NCBI GenBank assembly: GCA_049509915.1
Contig: JBEKZL010000018.1
Span: 1-45,025, forward strand
Source: JBEKYD01 sp049509915
GTDB taxonomy: Bacteria > Acidobacteriota > Terriglobia > Bryobacterales > Bryobacteraceae
Direction of reading: 5' to 3'
Length of the DNA: 45,025 bases
Shown here piece by piece: positions 22,725 to 31,989 of this stretch. Each line of letters starts with the position of its first letter. Position 1 is the first letter of the stretch. Both the position numbers and the translations under genes were made by a program. The notes beneath the pieces were generated by a model. It had not been told where the DNA came from and made no database searches. It worked only from the letters and a program-made list of their open reading frames with translations.

Positions 22725-23885
22725 CTATTTTCTCTCCCGCAAGGCCCGTTCGAACCCGGGCAGGGAGCGCTCCAGCTCTTCGCGCGCGATGGTGAGCGAG
22801 AGGCGCATGTATCCGCCGCGTCCGAAGCCCGAGCCGGGAACGGCCAGAATGCCTTCCTGCTGCAGGCGGCGGATGAAGCCGACGTCGTCGGAAATGGGTG
22901 TGCGCGGGAAGCAATAGAACGAACCCTGCGGGCGCGGCGCCTCGTAGCCCATGGCAGTGAGCGCGTCGCAGAGAAGGTCGCGCTTGGCCTGGTACTGCGC
23001 CACGTCCACGGTCGCCTCTGGCGCTTCGGCCACCACGAACTGCCAGATGGCGGGGGCGTTGATGTAACCCAGAATGCGATTGGTGAAAGTGCAGGCGCCG
23101 CGCAAGGCGGCGAGCTCATGGAGACGCGGCGACAGCGCCAGGTACCCGATGCGTTCGCCCGCCAGCGCCATGGCTTTCGACCACGACCACGCCACTGCCG
23201 ACCGTTCGATCAGGCACAGCGTCTCCGGCGGCTCGATGGCGTCGAACACCAGCGGCCGATAGGGCTCGTCGGCGATCACCATCACCGGGTCGCGCACGAT
23301 TTCATTCAGCTCGCGCAAGACGGCCTCGGGGTAGACCACGCCGGTGGGATTGTTGGGCGAATTGAGGATAATGGCTTTGGTGCGTGGGGTGATGGCCGCC
23401 GCGATCCGCGCCACGTCCGGTTGGAAGCGCTCATCGGTCTCGACGGTAACGACTCGCCCGGCGTGATTCTCGATATAGAAACGATACTCGGGGAAGTACG
23501 GATTGAGGACGACGACTTCGTCGCCGGGATCGAGAATCGCTTTCAGCAGGGTGTTGATGGCGCCGGCGGCGCCGACGGTCATAAGCACGTCGTCGGCGGT
23601 GAAGCCGAGACCGGTGCGGTCGGCCAGCCGCCGCGCCACCACCTGGCGCACAGCGGGAAACCCGGCGTTGGGCATGTAGCCGTGGCTGCGCGGGCGGTTC
23701 TCGTCGACCACGCGCCGCAGGGCCGCCATGACGGCCTCCGGCGGCTCCACCTCCGGATTTCCAAGGGTAAAATCGAAGACATTTTCGGCGCCGCGTTCCT
23801 GGCGCAGGCGGATGCCTTCTTCGAACATGCGCCGGATCCAGGACGCACGCTCGAGCTGATCCTGAATGGTTCTCGAGACGCTCAC
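22725..23885 (-). CDS. PLP-dependent aminotransferase (class I/II)
   Basis: A 386-residue fold-type I aminotransferase. NSPNNPTG (175-182) and DEPY (206-209) contact the cofactor, K237 in SWSKAMALAGERIGY forms the Schiff base, and R245 is the phosphate-side arginine. It starts at GTG 23885 overlapping the ACT gene stop (GTGA). It is the last gene of a five-gene operon with an aryl-pyruvate oxidoreductase and aryl-acetate CoA ligase, so its most likely role is transamination of Phe, Tyr or Trp to aryl-pyruvates. Annotation pipelines would often call it aspartate aminotransferase; context favours aromatic substrates, but residues alone do not settle this. Confidence 0.9.
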   Translation of the reverse strand: MSVSRTIQDQLERASWIRRMFEEGIRLRQERGAENVFDFTLGNPEVEPPEAVMAALRRVVDENRPRSHGYMPNAGFPAVRQVVARRLADRTGLGFTADDVLMTVGAAGAINTLLKAILDPGDEVVVLNPYFPEYRFYIENHAGRVVTVETDERFQPDVARIAAAITPRTKAIILNSPNNPTGVVYPEAVLRELNEIVRDPVMVIADEPYRPLVFDAIEPPETLCLIERSAVAWSWSKAMALAGERIGYLALSPRLHELAALRGACTFTNRILGYINAPAIWQFVVAEAPEATVDVAQYQAKRDLLCDALTAMGYEAPRPQGSFYCFPRTPISDDVGFIRRLQQEGILAVPGSGFGRGGYMRLSLTIAREELERSLPGFERALRERK

Positions 23886-24322
23886 GCGTGAATCCGGTGG
23901 CAGAGTTCGACGTCTTCGATGACGCTGATGCCGGCGGCGCGCAACCGGTCGATGGCGGCGTCCGGCTGGTCGAAACGGAAGACCAGCACGGCCTTGTCCT
24001 CGCGCCCGAAAGTGAACGCGTACATATATTCGATGTTGATGCCGCCGGCTTCGAACAGATCGAGCAGCCCGACCAGTCCGCCGGGGCGGTCCGCCACTTC
24101 CACCGCCACCACCTCGGTTACGTTCACCAGGTAGCCGGCTTGTTCCAGGATGGCGCGGCCCTCTTCCCAATCCGTCACGATCAGGCGCAGCAGGCCGAAC
24201 TGCTGCGTGTCGGCCAGCGTCAGGGTGTGCATCCCGATGCCCGCTTCCGCCAGCAGGCGGCAGGGCTGGATCATCTGGCCGGGTTTGTTTTCAAGGAACA
24301 GAGACAGTTGATGGATCTTCAC
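23882..24322 (-). CDS. Tandem ACT-domain protein
   Basis: A 146-residue protein of two ACT domains. The first begins MKIHQLSLFLENKPGQMIQP (residues 1-20), the second VVAVEVADRPGGLVGLLDLF (about 71-90); both have the strand-turn-helix with conserved glycine that binds amino acids. No catalytic domain is attached, so it is likely a small-molecule sensor or allosteric partner. Proteins of this type are often encoded beside phenylacetate-CoA ligase and indolepyruvate oxidoreductase, where they may sense aromatic amino acids. It overlaps the ligase stop by 32 bases and the aminotransferase start by 4. Confidence 0.88.
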   Translation of the reverse strand: MKIHQLSLFLENKPGQMIQPCRLLAEAGIGMHTLTLADTQQFGLLRLIVTDWEEGRAILEQAGYLVNVTEVVAVEVADRPGGLVGLLDLFEAGGINIEYMYAFTFGREDKAVLVFRFDQPDAAIDRLRAAGISVIEDVELCHRIHA

Positions 24323-25661
24323 GCCGCACCTCCGTCGTCGGGTTTCTTCGGTCGATCACGCGTTCGGCTTTGCCCTCGCTGCGCCGAATGCTCCGCGGCG
24401 CCGCCAGCGTGATTTCCACTTTCAGTCCCAGGATATGCTCCACCGCGTAAGCCAGGCGTTGGCGCAGCCCTTCGAGCGCGCCAATCTTGTCGCTGAACAG
24501 CTCCGGTGTCACTTCCACCTGCACTTCCATCGCGTCCAGGCCCTTGTGCCGCGTCAGCAGGATTTGATAGTGCGGCAGCGTGCCTTCCACCGCCAGCAGG
24601 GCGGCTTCGATCTGCGAGGGGAAGACGTTCACGCCGCGGATAATGAACATGTCGTCGCTGCGGCGGGCGATGCGGCCCATGCGGCGTACCGTGCGCCCGC
24701 ACGGGCAGGGCTCGGCGGCCAGCACGGTAATGTCCCGCGTGCGGTAGCGGATCATCGGCATGGCCTGTTTGCTGAGCGTGGTCAACACCAGCTCGCCCTC
24801 TTCGCCATCCGGCATCGCGCGGCCGGTTTCCGGATCGATCACCTCCGGGTAGAAGTGGTCCTCGAAAATGTGCAGGCCGTGGTGAAAGGGGCATTCCACG
24901 CCCACGCCGGGCCCGATGATTTCCGAGAGGCCGTAAATGTCGAAAGCCTGAATGCCGCCCTCGATTTCGATATGGCGCCGCATGGATTCGGTCCACGGTT
25001 CGGCGCCGAAGATGCCGACGCGCAGCGGCAGGTCGCGCATGCGGACGCCCAGTTCGGCGGCCCGCTCGATCAGGTGAATAAAGTAACTCGGCGTGCAGCA
25101 GATGGCCGTGACCCGGAAATCCTTCAGCACCATGATCTGGCGGTCGGTGTTGCCGCCGGAAACCGGAATCACGGTGGCGCCCAGCGCTTCGGCGCCGTAA
25201 TGCGCGCCCAGCCCGCCGGTGAACAAACCGTAGCCGTAAGCGTTCTGCAGCAGGTCGCCGCGGTTTAGCCCGCAGGCCGCGAAGGCACGCACCATCACGC
25301 TGGTCCAGACCTCCAGATCCTGGCGCGTGTAGGCGACCACAATGGGCTTGCCGGTGGTGCCGCTGGAAGCGTGTACGCGCACCACGTCCTCGATGGGGCT
25401 GGCGAAGAGTCCGAAAGGATAGGTGTCGCGCAAGTCGGCCTTGGTGGTGAAGGGCAGGTGCTCGATGTCGGCGAGAGAGGTGAGCTTTTCAGGCGAAAAG
25501 CGGCGTTCGTCGAGGCGCCGGCGGAAGAGTTCGACGCGGTCGTAGGCGCGCCGCACGACGGCCCGCAGCCGCTCCAGTTGCAAGTGGCGCATCTGTGCCA
25601 GCGGCACGTAATCGGGCGCGCTGGCCGGGTGGAAGGCGCCGCCGGGCGCATCCCACCTCAT
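24291..25661 (-). CDS. paaK: Phenylacetate-CoA ligase (AMP-forming)
   Basis: A 456-residue adenylate-forming ligase of the PaaK branch, making aryl-acetyl-CoA from aryl-acetate, ATP and CoA. The phosphate loop SSGTTGKPIVVAYT (about 90-103), IFGAEPWTE, the acidic core YGLSEIIGPGVGVEC (about 230-244) and the hinge RMGRIARRSDDMFIIRGVNVFP are all canonical. A CPCGRT cysteine motif lies before the hinge as in other PaaK proteins. The start is ATG 25661 (MRWDAPGG), overlapping the iorB stop (ATGA). The frame is open further upstream but that part is antisense-like. Next to iorAB it probably activates or recycles phenylacetate or indoleacetate. Confidence 0.9.
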   Translation of the reverse strand: MRWDAPGGAFHPASAPDYVPLAQMRHLQLERLRAVVRRAYDRVELFRRRLDERRFSPEKLTSLADIEHLPFTTKADLRDTYPFGLFASPIEDVVRVHASSGTTGKPIVVAYTRQDLEVWTSVMVRAFAACGLNRGDLLQNAYGYGLFTGGLGAHYGAEALGATVIPVSGGNTDRQIMVLKDFRVTAICCTPSYFIHLIERAAELGVRMRDLPLRVGIFGAEPWTESMRRHIEIEGGIQAFDIYGLSEIIGPGVGVECPFHHGLHIFEDHFYPEVIDPETGRAMPDGEEGELVLTTLSKQAMPMIRYRTRDITVLAAEPCPCGRTVRRMGRIARRSDDMFIIRGVNVFPSQIEAALLAVEGTLPHYQILLTRHKGLDAMEVQVEVTPELFSDKIGALEGLRQRLAYAVEHILGLKVEITLAAPRSIRRSEGKAERVIDRRNPTTEVRREDPSTVSVP

Positions 25662-26146
25662 CGGCTCAACCCCGCCGCGGCTTGGCGGCCCTTTTGAAAT
25701 GCGTCCAGGTTCATGGCGTGAACTTTCTCCGGCAGATTGGCGCGGATGGCGGCCACCCAGTGCTCTTCCGGCAAATCGAGAAACGCGCTCAGCACCCCGG
25801 CCAGCGCCACGTTCAAGCACTTCTTGCTCCGCAGGCTATTCTCCCCGACCAACTCCGGCGGAATCAGGGTGCCACCCGGGCGGAGCTGCCAGCGGTTGTT
25901 CTCCACCTGGTTTGGGGCCAGCACTACCAGGAAATCGGCTTCGCCCGGCGGCACCATCGGGCTGAAGACCTCCGCGCCGAAGCGGACATCGCTGGTTACC
26001 GAACCGCCGCGCTGGCTCATGCCGTGGATCTCGCTTTTCTTCACTTCGAGGCCGGAGCGAAAGGCGGCATCCGCGACGATGTCCGACGCTTTCAATGCGC
26101 CCTGGCCGCCCAATCCGGCGATCACCACGTTCACCACTTCATTCAC
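25658..26146 (-). CDS. iorB: Indolepyruvate oxidoreductase beta subunit (IorB)
   Basis: A 162-residue gamma/beta-type subunit of 2-oxoacid:ferredoxin oxidoreductases. NVVIAGLGGQGALKASDIVA (about 6-25) is the family opening. KKSEIHGMSQRGGSVTSDVRFG and NVALAGVLSAFLDLP are equally typical. It pairs with the TPP-binding alpha subunit to oxidise aryl-pyruvates to aryl-acetyl-CoA. It is slightly shorter than many IorB proteins. The start is GTG 26146, inside the iorA end (8-base overlap). The frame is open to 26230 but upstream residues belong to the iorA antiphase. The stop overlaps the paaK ATG. Confidence 0.88.
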   Translation of the reverse strand: MNEVVNVVIAGLGGQGALKASDIVADAAFRSGLEVKKSEIHGMSQRGGSVTSDVRFGAEVFSPMVPPGEADFLVVLAPNQVENNRWQLRPGGTLIPPELVGENSLRSKKCLNVALAGVLSAFLDLPEEHWVAAIRANLPEKVHAMNLDAFQKGRQAAAGLSR

Positions 26147-27752
26147 TGGGGGCAAGGCACGTCTCCTGTCTGAGAGTCTGCTCGTAGCTCTTGATTTTGC
26201 TGGTGGCCAGCAGGCAATCGCGGCGCGCAATGATGACGCGGATGGCGCCGGACGCGAGCGCTTCGCTCACCAGGCTTTGGAAGGCCGCGGTGTCGACGGT
26301 CGGGTCGATCACCGCCGGCCGCGCCATCCCGAGCGACTCCACCAGGTCCTCGAAGATCACTTTTCCGGCGCGCCCATGGTCGAGGGAACGCCCGGTGCCC
26401 GGGTGCTCCTGCATGCCCGTCATGGCCGTCGTGCCGTTGTCGAGAATGATCGTCAGGTGGCCGGTGGCGGGCGGATTGTAGACCGCTTCCACCAGCCCCG
26501 TGATGCCGCTGTGTACGAACGTGCTGTCGCCGATCACGCTCACCACGCGCCGCGCTTCCTCCGGCGGCAGCACGTGCCGCAGGCCCAGGCCGACGGTGAT
26601 GCCTGCGCCCATGCACACGCAGGTATCGAGCGCGTTGAAGGGTGGCAGCACGCCCAGCGTGTAGCAGCCGATGTCGCCGGCCACGATGCAGCCCAGGTCG
26701 CGCAACGTCGTGAACACGCTGCGATGCGGGCAGCCGGGGCACAGCTCGGGAGGCTTGCCCGGCGGTAGTTTCGCTTCCGGCGATGCGTCGCCGCTCAAGA
26801 TGCGACGCACGCGATCCACGTTCAGTTCGCCGAAACGGAACATGGCGGGTTTGGTTTCGACGGCGAGGCCCGCGGCCAGCGCCGCCTCGGCCAGGTACGG
26901 ATCGCCTTCCTCGACGACGATGGTGCGTCTGTGCGCGCGCGCGAATTCCCGCATCGCCCCGAACGGCAACGGGTGCGTCACCCCGAGCTTCAGCACAGCA
27001 GCTTCGGGATCGGCCTCGCGCACGTGCATGTAAGAGATGCCGGAGGTGACGATGCCGCGCGCCGCGGTTCCTTCGATCACGCGATTTGGCCCCTCGGTTT
27101 CGTTCCACTGAGCGATGGCGTCGAGCTTGGCGCGCAGGCGCACGTGTGCGGGGCGCGCGTAGGCGGGGATCATCACGCGATGCGCCACGTCGCGCTCGAA
27201 ATGCGGCGCGGGCGGCGGCGCTACCGGGCGCCGCGGGCGCACCACGGTGTGGGAATGGCAGACGCGCGTGGTCATGCGCAGCAGTACCGGGATCTGCCAG
27301 CGCTCGGAGATTTCGATGGCGAGCCGGGTGAAATCATAGGCTTCCTGCGAATCCGCCGGCTCCAGCATCGGCACGCCGGCGGCCACGGCGTAGCGCCGGT
27401 TGTCCTGTTCGTTCTGGCTGGAAGACATCCCCGGATCGTCGGCGGAAACGATCACCAGCGCGCCTTGAACGCCCGTGTACGACACCGTGAAAAGCGGGTC
27501 GGCGGCCACGTTGACGCCCACGTGTTTCATGGTGCAGACGGCGCGCGCCCCCCCGAATGCCGCGCCGATTGCCACTTCGAGCGCGACCTTCTCATTGGGC
27601 GACCACTGCGCCTTCCCGCCCAGTTCCGAAAACGCTTCCAGGATCTCCGTCGAGGGCGTGCCCGGGTAACCCGTGCCCAGCTTCACATGGCCATCGCGCG
27701 CCGCCAGCGCCACCGCCTCGTCGCCGCTCAACAACCTTCGGTCGGATTGCAT
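26139..27752 (-). CDS. iorA: Indolepyruvate oxidoreductase alpha subunit (IorA), lacking a ferredoxin domain
   Basis: A 537-residue TPP-dependent subunit. N-terminal pyruvate-oxidoreductase-like domain I: KLGTGYPGTPSTEILEAF and TMKHVGVNVAADPLF. The C-terminal TPP domain has CPGCPHRSVFTTL (about 328-340) and the TPP/Mg motif region VIGDSTFVHSGITGLVEAVYN. IorA proteins normally end with a ferredoxin-like domain bearing two 4Fe-4S motifs. Here the protein stops after AIRVIIARRDCLLATSKIKS and a short tail, with no CxxCxxC repeat. Electron transfer must then use a separate ferredoxin or a different acceptor. It is the first gene of the operon; ATG 27752. Confidence 0.9.
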   Translation of the reverse strand: MQSDRRLLSGDEAVALAARDGHVKLGTGYPGTPSTEILEAFSELGGKAQWSPNEKVALEVAIGAAFGGARAVCTMKHVGVNVAADPLFTVSYTGVQGALVIVSADDPGMSSSQNEQDNRRYAVAAGVPMLEPADSQEAYDFTRLAIEISERWQIPVLLRMTTRVCHSHTVVRPRRPVAPPPAPHFERDVAHRVMIPAYARPAHVRLRAKLDAIAQWNETEGPNRVIEGTAARGIVTSGISYMHVREADPEAAVLKLGVTHPLPFGAMREFARAHRRTIVVEEGDPYLAEAALAAGLAVETKPAMFRFGELNVDRVRRILSGDASPEAKLPPGKPPELCPGCPHRSVFTTLRDLGCIVAGDIGCYTLGVLPPFNALDTCVCMGAGITVGLGLRHVLPPEEARRVVSVIGDSTFVHSGITGLVEAVYNPPATGHLTIILDNGTTAMTGMQEHPGTGRSLDHGRAGKVIFEDLVESLGMARPAVIDPTVDTAAFQSLVSEALASGAIRVIIARRDCLLATSKIKSYEQTLRQETCLAPSE

Positions 27753-27833
27753 TCGAGTCTCCAGAAGCCTGCGCGTCCGCGGCGGCTCGCGAATGGGAAA
27801 CCCGATTGTAACGCCCGGCGCGTGTTTTCGCGT

Positions 27834-29429
27834 TTACCCGTTGAGCGTCCAGCCCGCGCGGTAACCACGTTTCAGCCAATCGTTGGCGGCGGCGTCGTCG
27901 GTCACCCGCCCGGTCGCCCCGTCGTACTCCAGGCGCTTGCCGGCGCGGTGCGCCACCAGGCCGAGCAGCATCTGTTCCATCATCGTACCCGAGTAGTCGA
28001 AGTCGCAGTGCGTCTTGCTGCTGGTGCCATGGGTCACACCGTTGTTCTTGCCCTTGCAGGCGTCGATCCATTCCATCTGGAAGAGGCTGCCGCTCAGGTT
28101 CGGGCCGTGGCCGGCTTTTTCCGCCTCCACCATCTGCCGCACGTCGTCATTGGGCAAGCCGAGGTCGGCGGGCAAACCGTTTTCGAGGAACTGCACCGCC
28201 GGGTACCCGTTGGCTTGCAGCTCGACGCTGGGCATGGCGGTAAATCCGCGCGGCAGCGGCGGCGGCGCACGGCGCGGTGCGGGTGGGCGCGGAGGCCCCT
28301 GGGTGACCTGCCCGGTGCCTTCGATCAGCGGCAATACGTCGCTCTTCGCGCGCCTCTTATAATAGGTCAGGTCGCCATCGTCGTTGTTGGGAATGATGGC
28401 GCGGGTGGTGAAGTCGGCCAGAATGCAGCCCTTGGTGCCTTCGAAGATGGCGCCGTTGGGGATGTCCATCATGTCGATGTAGCTCTTCGGCGGTTTTGGC
28501 TTCAGCCCGCCCTGATACCACACCACCGTCACCGGCCCGCGCCACTGGTTGGCCGGGTGCTCGAAGGCAACCTTCAGCTTTACCGGCGTGATATCGGGAT
28601 TGAACTTGTCGCTCGCTTCCCGATCCACCTCAATCGCGGTGGGCGCGCCGGCATCGATCGAGTTCCACAGCAGGTCCATGGTGTGCGCCCCCATATCGCC
28701 CATCTGGCCCACGCCGAAATCCCGATACATGTTCCAAAACAGGCAGTTCATCCCGCTGCCGCCGCCGAAATACTGCGGGGTGTAAGGATGATAGGGCGAA
28801 GGTCCGATCCACTGCTCATAGTGCAGCACGTCGGGCACTTTGCCCTCGCCGGCGGGGTAACCCGGCCGCGGAAGCTGGCGGCTGTCCCATCCGTGAATCG
28901 TCTTGAGGTCGCCCACGGCGCCATCCAGCACCAGCTCTCGCACGCGCTCGAAATTCGGGTAGGCGTGCCGCTGGGTACCGTGCTGGGTGGCGATCTTGCC
29001 GCGATTCTTCAGATAATTCGCGCGTAGCGTGCGCACTTCTTCCACCGTGATGCCCATGGGCTTTTCGCAGAACACGTGCATGCCCCGGTTCATGGCCCAG
29101 TTGGCGATGAAGGCGTGGTGATGGTCGGCGGTGCAGATCATCACCGCTTCGACGTCCTTCTGGTCCAGCATGCGGCGCCAGTCCCAATAGGTCTTCGCCT
29201 TGGGAAAGATCTCGAGTGCCTCTTTGGTGCGCAAATCGTTCACGTCGCACAGCGCCACCACGTTCTCGTTGCGCATCACGTTGTAGTGCGCCGTTCCCCG
29301 GCCCCACACCCCAACCAGGGCGATGTTCAGACGGTTGCTGGGCGCCGTCTGGCCGCGCAGCAATCCGCTGCGCAAGATGGTCAATCCGCCGCCGGCCGCG
29401 GCCGCCTTCAGAAAATTCCGTCGCTGCAT
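27834..29429 (-). CDS. Tat-exported Gfo/Idh/MocA-family oxidoreductase
   Basis: A 531-residue protein. The N-terminus MQRRNFLKAAAAGGGLTILR is a twin-arginine signal, so it acts in the periplasm. LNIALVGVWGRGTAHYNVM is the Rossmann NAD(P) loop (G-x-x-G-R-G). VEAVMICTADHHHAFIANWA and HVFCEKPMGITVEEV carry the E-K-P motif of the family. The second half is the usual alpha/beta domain, with a Pro-rich insertion (PPRPPAPRRAPPPLPRG, about residues 390-407). Such proteins oxidise or reduce sugars, cyclitols or their glycosides using bound cofactor. It is divergent from the decayed helicase gene. The substrate is unknown. Confidence 0.88.
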   Translation of the reverse strand: MQRRNFLKAAAAGGGLTILRSGLLRGQTAPSNRLNIALVGVWGRGTAHYNVMRNENVVALCDVNDLRTKEALEIFPKAKTYWDWRRMLDQKDVEAVMICTADHHHAFIANWAMNRGMHVFCEKPMGITVEEVRTLRANYLKNRGKIATQHGTQRHAYPNFERVRELVLDGAVGDLKTIHGWDSRQLPRPGYPAGEGKVPDVLHYEQWIGPSPYHPYTPQYFGGGSGMNCLFWNMYRDFGVGQMGDMGAHTMDLLWNSIDAGAPTAIEVDREASDKFNPDITPVKLKVAFEHPANQWRGPVTVVWYQGGLKPKPPKSYIDMMDIPNGAIFEGTKGCILADFTTRAIIPNNDDGDLTYYKRRAKSDVLPLIEGTGQVTQGPPRPPAPRRAPPPLPRGFTAMPSVELQANGYPAVQFLENGLPADLGLPNDDVRQMVEAEKAGHGPNLSGSLFQMEWIDACKGKNNGVTHGTSSKTHCDFDYSGTMMEQMLLGLVAHRAGKRLEYDGATGRVTDDAAANDWLKRGYRAGWTLNG

Positions 29430-29536
29430 AGCTTCGTCCTTCGTTACTCAGGTATCACGCTTCGCGCCATGGCGCAACCAGGCAGCGGCTTGTTTGCTAT
29501 GCTGGCTCGTTACCTGGAGCCGGGAGATAGCCATAT

Positions 29537-30930
29537 ATGTTGGTCGAGCAGCAGATTGCCGAGCGGAGGGAACGCGCGCGCGACGCCATCGCCAAGATTC
29601 TGGAACGGCCGGGCGGCGAGCCGTATGGCGACTATCGCGTCAAGTCCGCCAGCGGAAAAACCTACCGCGTAGCCATGCGCGGGCCGGGTTGTTCGAGAAT
29701 TACTGTTCCTGCCCGGATTTCGCCGTCAATACCCTGGGAACCTGCAAACACATCGAGGCCCTTCCTTTGCGCCTCCGCAAGCGCCACGGCCACGCGCTCG
29801 AAAGCAAGGCCTACGCCCGTGCGCGCGCTTCCATTTCGTTGCAGTACGGCGAAACGGTCGCCGTCCGGTTGCGCCTGCCGGCCGATCCGTCGCCCATCCT
29901 GGGCGAGTTGGCCGGGCAGTACTTCGATGCCGCCGGGCTGCTGCGGCCGGAGCATTTCCGCAGCTTCCACCAGGTGATCGAGGACTTCCGCAAAGCCGAC
30001 CTGGAAGCCGTCATCTACTCCGATGTGCTCGAGTATCTCGACCGGGAAAACGAGCTTGCCGAAGGCCTCGATCAGGAACGGCAGTTCCTCTCGAAGCTGC
30101 GCCGCGGACAAGACCCGCTCGATGGCGTGCTGAAGACCAAGCTGCTCCCCTACCAGCAGCGGGGCGCCATTTTCGCCGCTTGCCGGGGCCGCGTGGTTCT
30201 GGCCGACGACATGGGTTTGGGCAAGACCGTCCAGGCCCCGGCGGCTGCCGAGTTGCTCCGCCGCCGCCGCGGCATTGCCAGAGTGCTGGTGGTGGCCCCG
30301 GCCTCGGTGAAGTACCAGTGGAAAACCGAAATCGAGAGATTCACCGACCTTCCCGCGCGGGTAATCGACGGCTTGCTGGCGCACCGGCGCGAACTCTATG
30401 CCTCGCCCAAGTTCTTCAACCTTTCGAGCTACGAGCTGGTTCTGAAAGACGTGCGCTACATGCACGAGCTGGCGCCGGATCTCATCATTCTCGATGAAGC
30501 GCAGCGCATCCGGAACTGGGCCACTGCCACCGCCCGCACCATCAAACAGCTCAAAAGCCGCTATGCCTTCGTGCTTACCGGAACCCCGCTCGAAAACAAG
30601 CTCGAGGAGCTGTTCTCGGTGGTGGAGTTCATCGACGGCCGCCGCCTGGGCCCCGCCTTCCGCTTCCTTCACGAGCACCGCAGCGAGGACGAAAACGGCC
30701 ACCTGATCGGCTACCGCGGCCTCGACAAAATCCACGATCGACTGGCGCCGATCCTGCTGCGCCCTACGCGTCAGGAGGTCCTCAAGGATCTGCCCCCGCG
30801 CACCGACCGGATTCTGCACGTTCCCCTGACCGCCGAGCAAGCCGAGCCGTACCGGGAACAGAACGACATCCTGGCCGCGCTGATGCGCAAATGGGAACGC
30901 CAGGGCTGGCTGTCGGAAGGCCACAACCGC
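29537..30930 (+). pseudogene. SWIM/SNF2-family helicase, frameshifted and 3'-truncated
   Basis: The N-terminus MLVEQQIAERRERARDAIAK up to MRGPG is in one frame. From about 29689 the next frame continues LFENYCSCPDFAVNTLGTCKH, a SWIM zinc finger (C-x-C...C-x-H), so one base is missing in the CCGGG run near 29684-29688. The SNF2 ATPase follows: VLADDMGLGKTVQ (Walker A), LIILDEAQRIRNW (DEAQ box) and FVLTGTPLENKLEEL. After RKWERQGWLSE (about 30919) homology ends: the whole helicase-C lobe is gone and the frame drifts into a hairpin and the antisense of the amidohydrolase, reaching a stop at 31053. An inactive relic of a RapA/HepA-like remodelling ATPase. Confidence 0.75.
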
Positions 30931-30932
30931 TC

Positions 30933-30960
30933 GACAGACGACAAACAGCAATCGTCTGTC
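30933..30960. repeat. Perfect 9-bp hairpin at helicase/amidohydrolase junction
   Basis: GACAGACGA (30933-30941) and TCGTCTGTC (30952-30960) pair around a 10-base loop. On the minus strand the head reads GGGACAGACGA, like other G-rich-headed palindromes in this window. It marks the point where the SNF2 gene is truncated and lies just beyond the amidohydrolase stop. It could be a REP-type element, a terminator stem, or both. Confidence 0.5.
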
Positions 30961-30978
30961 CCGCCGGCCCGCGCCAAC

Positions 30979-31875
30979 TCACCCGAAAAACAGCCTCTGC
31001 GCGTTGCCGCCCCGAATTTTGGCCCGATCGGCATCGGAAGCGAACGCCAGTAGTTCCTCAAAGCGCGCCGCCTGCTTTCGGTAATCCGTCGGCGTGTTGC
31101 CCACCATGCCCCAGATCATGCGCTCCGGGCCGAACGCGTCGTAGATCCGCCTGGTCAAAGAGCCCAAGTCGCCTTTATATTCTCCCCAATTGGAGTACTT
31201 CAGGATGACGCGCGGCAACTCCGCCAGCTTCAGAACTTCCGTATATTCGGCTTCGGTACCTTGTCCCGGCCGGCCCATGTGATCCAGGACGACTGTGGTC
31301 TCGGGGAATTTCGCCGCCAGAGCCCGAATGTTCGGCGCCTGCCCCGGAATGAAGTGCATCTGCACCGCCATCCCCATCGAGGCCAGGGCCCGCCAGCACG
31401 CCAGCATGCGGGGGTCCTTCATATCGCGATTGCGAATGGGCCCGGTGGCCTCGGGCGTCATCGACACTTCGTGAATCCGCATGGCGACGATCCGCTTCGG
31501 CCAGCGTCGGGCCAGCTCGCGCACACGGGCAGGCGTGTCCGCGCGCAGCGGATCGAACAGGCAGGTCCCTTTGAAATACCCAGGCCTCGGCTCATGGGCG
31601 AAGCAATACTCCAGATAGCGGTGATCGTCCTGGTAAGGCTCCGGGTGAACGATAATCGAGTGCGCCAATCCGGCGGCCTCCACTACCTTCACATGATCTT
31701 CCAGCGGATAGGCGGGCGGCTTGTAAGGCGCGTTCGGCGCATACGGGACACGAGCGGGGTCGAAAAGGTGGATGTGGGTCTCGATCGCCGCCTGCGCAGC
31801 CGCCGCGAACAGTACGCCTGCCGACCCGGTCGCGCCCGCCAGCAGCGCCTGGCGGCGGGTAAGGGTATTTGCCAT
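30979..31875 (-). CDS. Tat-exported amidohydrolase-family protein
   Basis: A 298-residue TIM-barrel hydrolase of the amidohydrolase-2 type (ACMSD/lactonase relatives). MANTLTRRQALLAGATGSAG is a Tat-like signal with AQA as cleavage region. IETHIHLFDP holds the metal-binding HxH, VVLDHMGRP a later histidine, and RMIWGMVGNTPTDYR is the usual C-terminal strand segment, although the family Asp after GS/GT is not evident there. The reaction would be hydrolysis of a lactone or decarboxylation of a ring acid. The ATG is at 31875; the long open frame further upstream is antisense to real genes. It is divergent from the lipoprotein gene. Confidence 0.82.
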   Translation of the reverse strand: MANTLTRRQALLAGATGSAGVLFAAAAQAAIETHIHLFDPARVPYAPNAPYKPPAYPLEDHVKVVEAAGLAHSIIVHPEPYQDDHRYLEYCFAHEPRPGYFKGTCLFDPLRADTPARVRELARRWPKRIVAMRIHEVSMTPEATGPIRNRDMKDPRMLACWRALASMGMAVQMHFIPGQAPNIRALAAKFPETTVVLDHMGRPGQGTEAEYTEVLKLAELPRVILKYSNWGEYKGDLGSLTRRIYDAFGPERMIWGMVGNTPTDYRKQAARFEELLAFASDADRAKIRGGNAQRLFFG

Positions 31876-31989
31876 GAGTGCTGTTATAGCAGATGGCCGG
31901 CACCAGTGGCGAAAATCCCCCCCGTACATATCGCGGAACAATCTCGCGCCGGCCGGCGTATGGCTTTTCTTGGGAGTGGAGAGCGCGCC

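Noticed and set aside
22707..23891. Plus-strand frame of about 394 codons opposite the aminotransferase
   Set aside because: The minus strand has complete PLP motifs; the plus frame has none.
26931..29027. Plus-strand frame of about 700 codons across iorA and the Gfo/Idh gene
   Set aside because: Spans two real genes and their gap on the opposite strand, with no domain.
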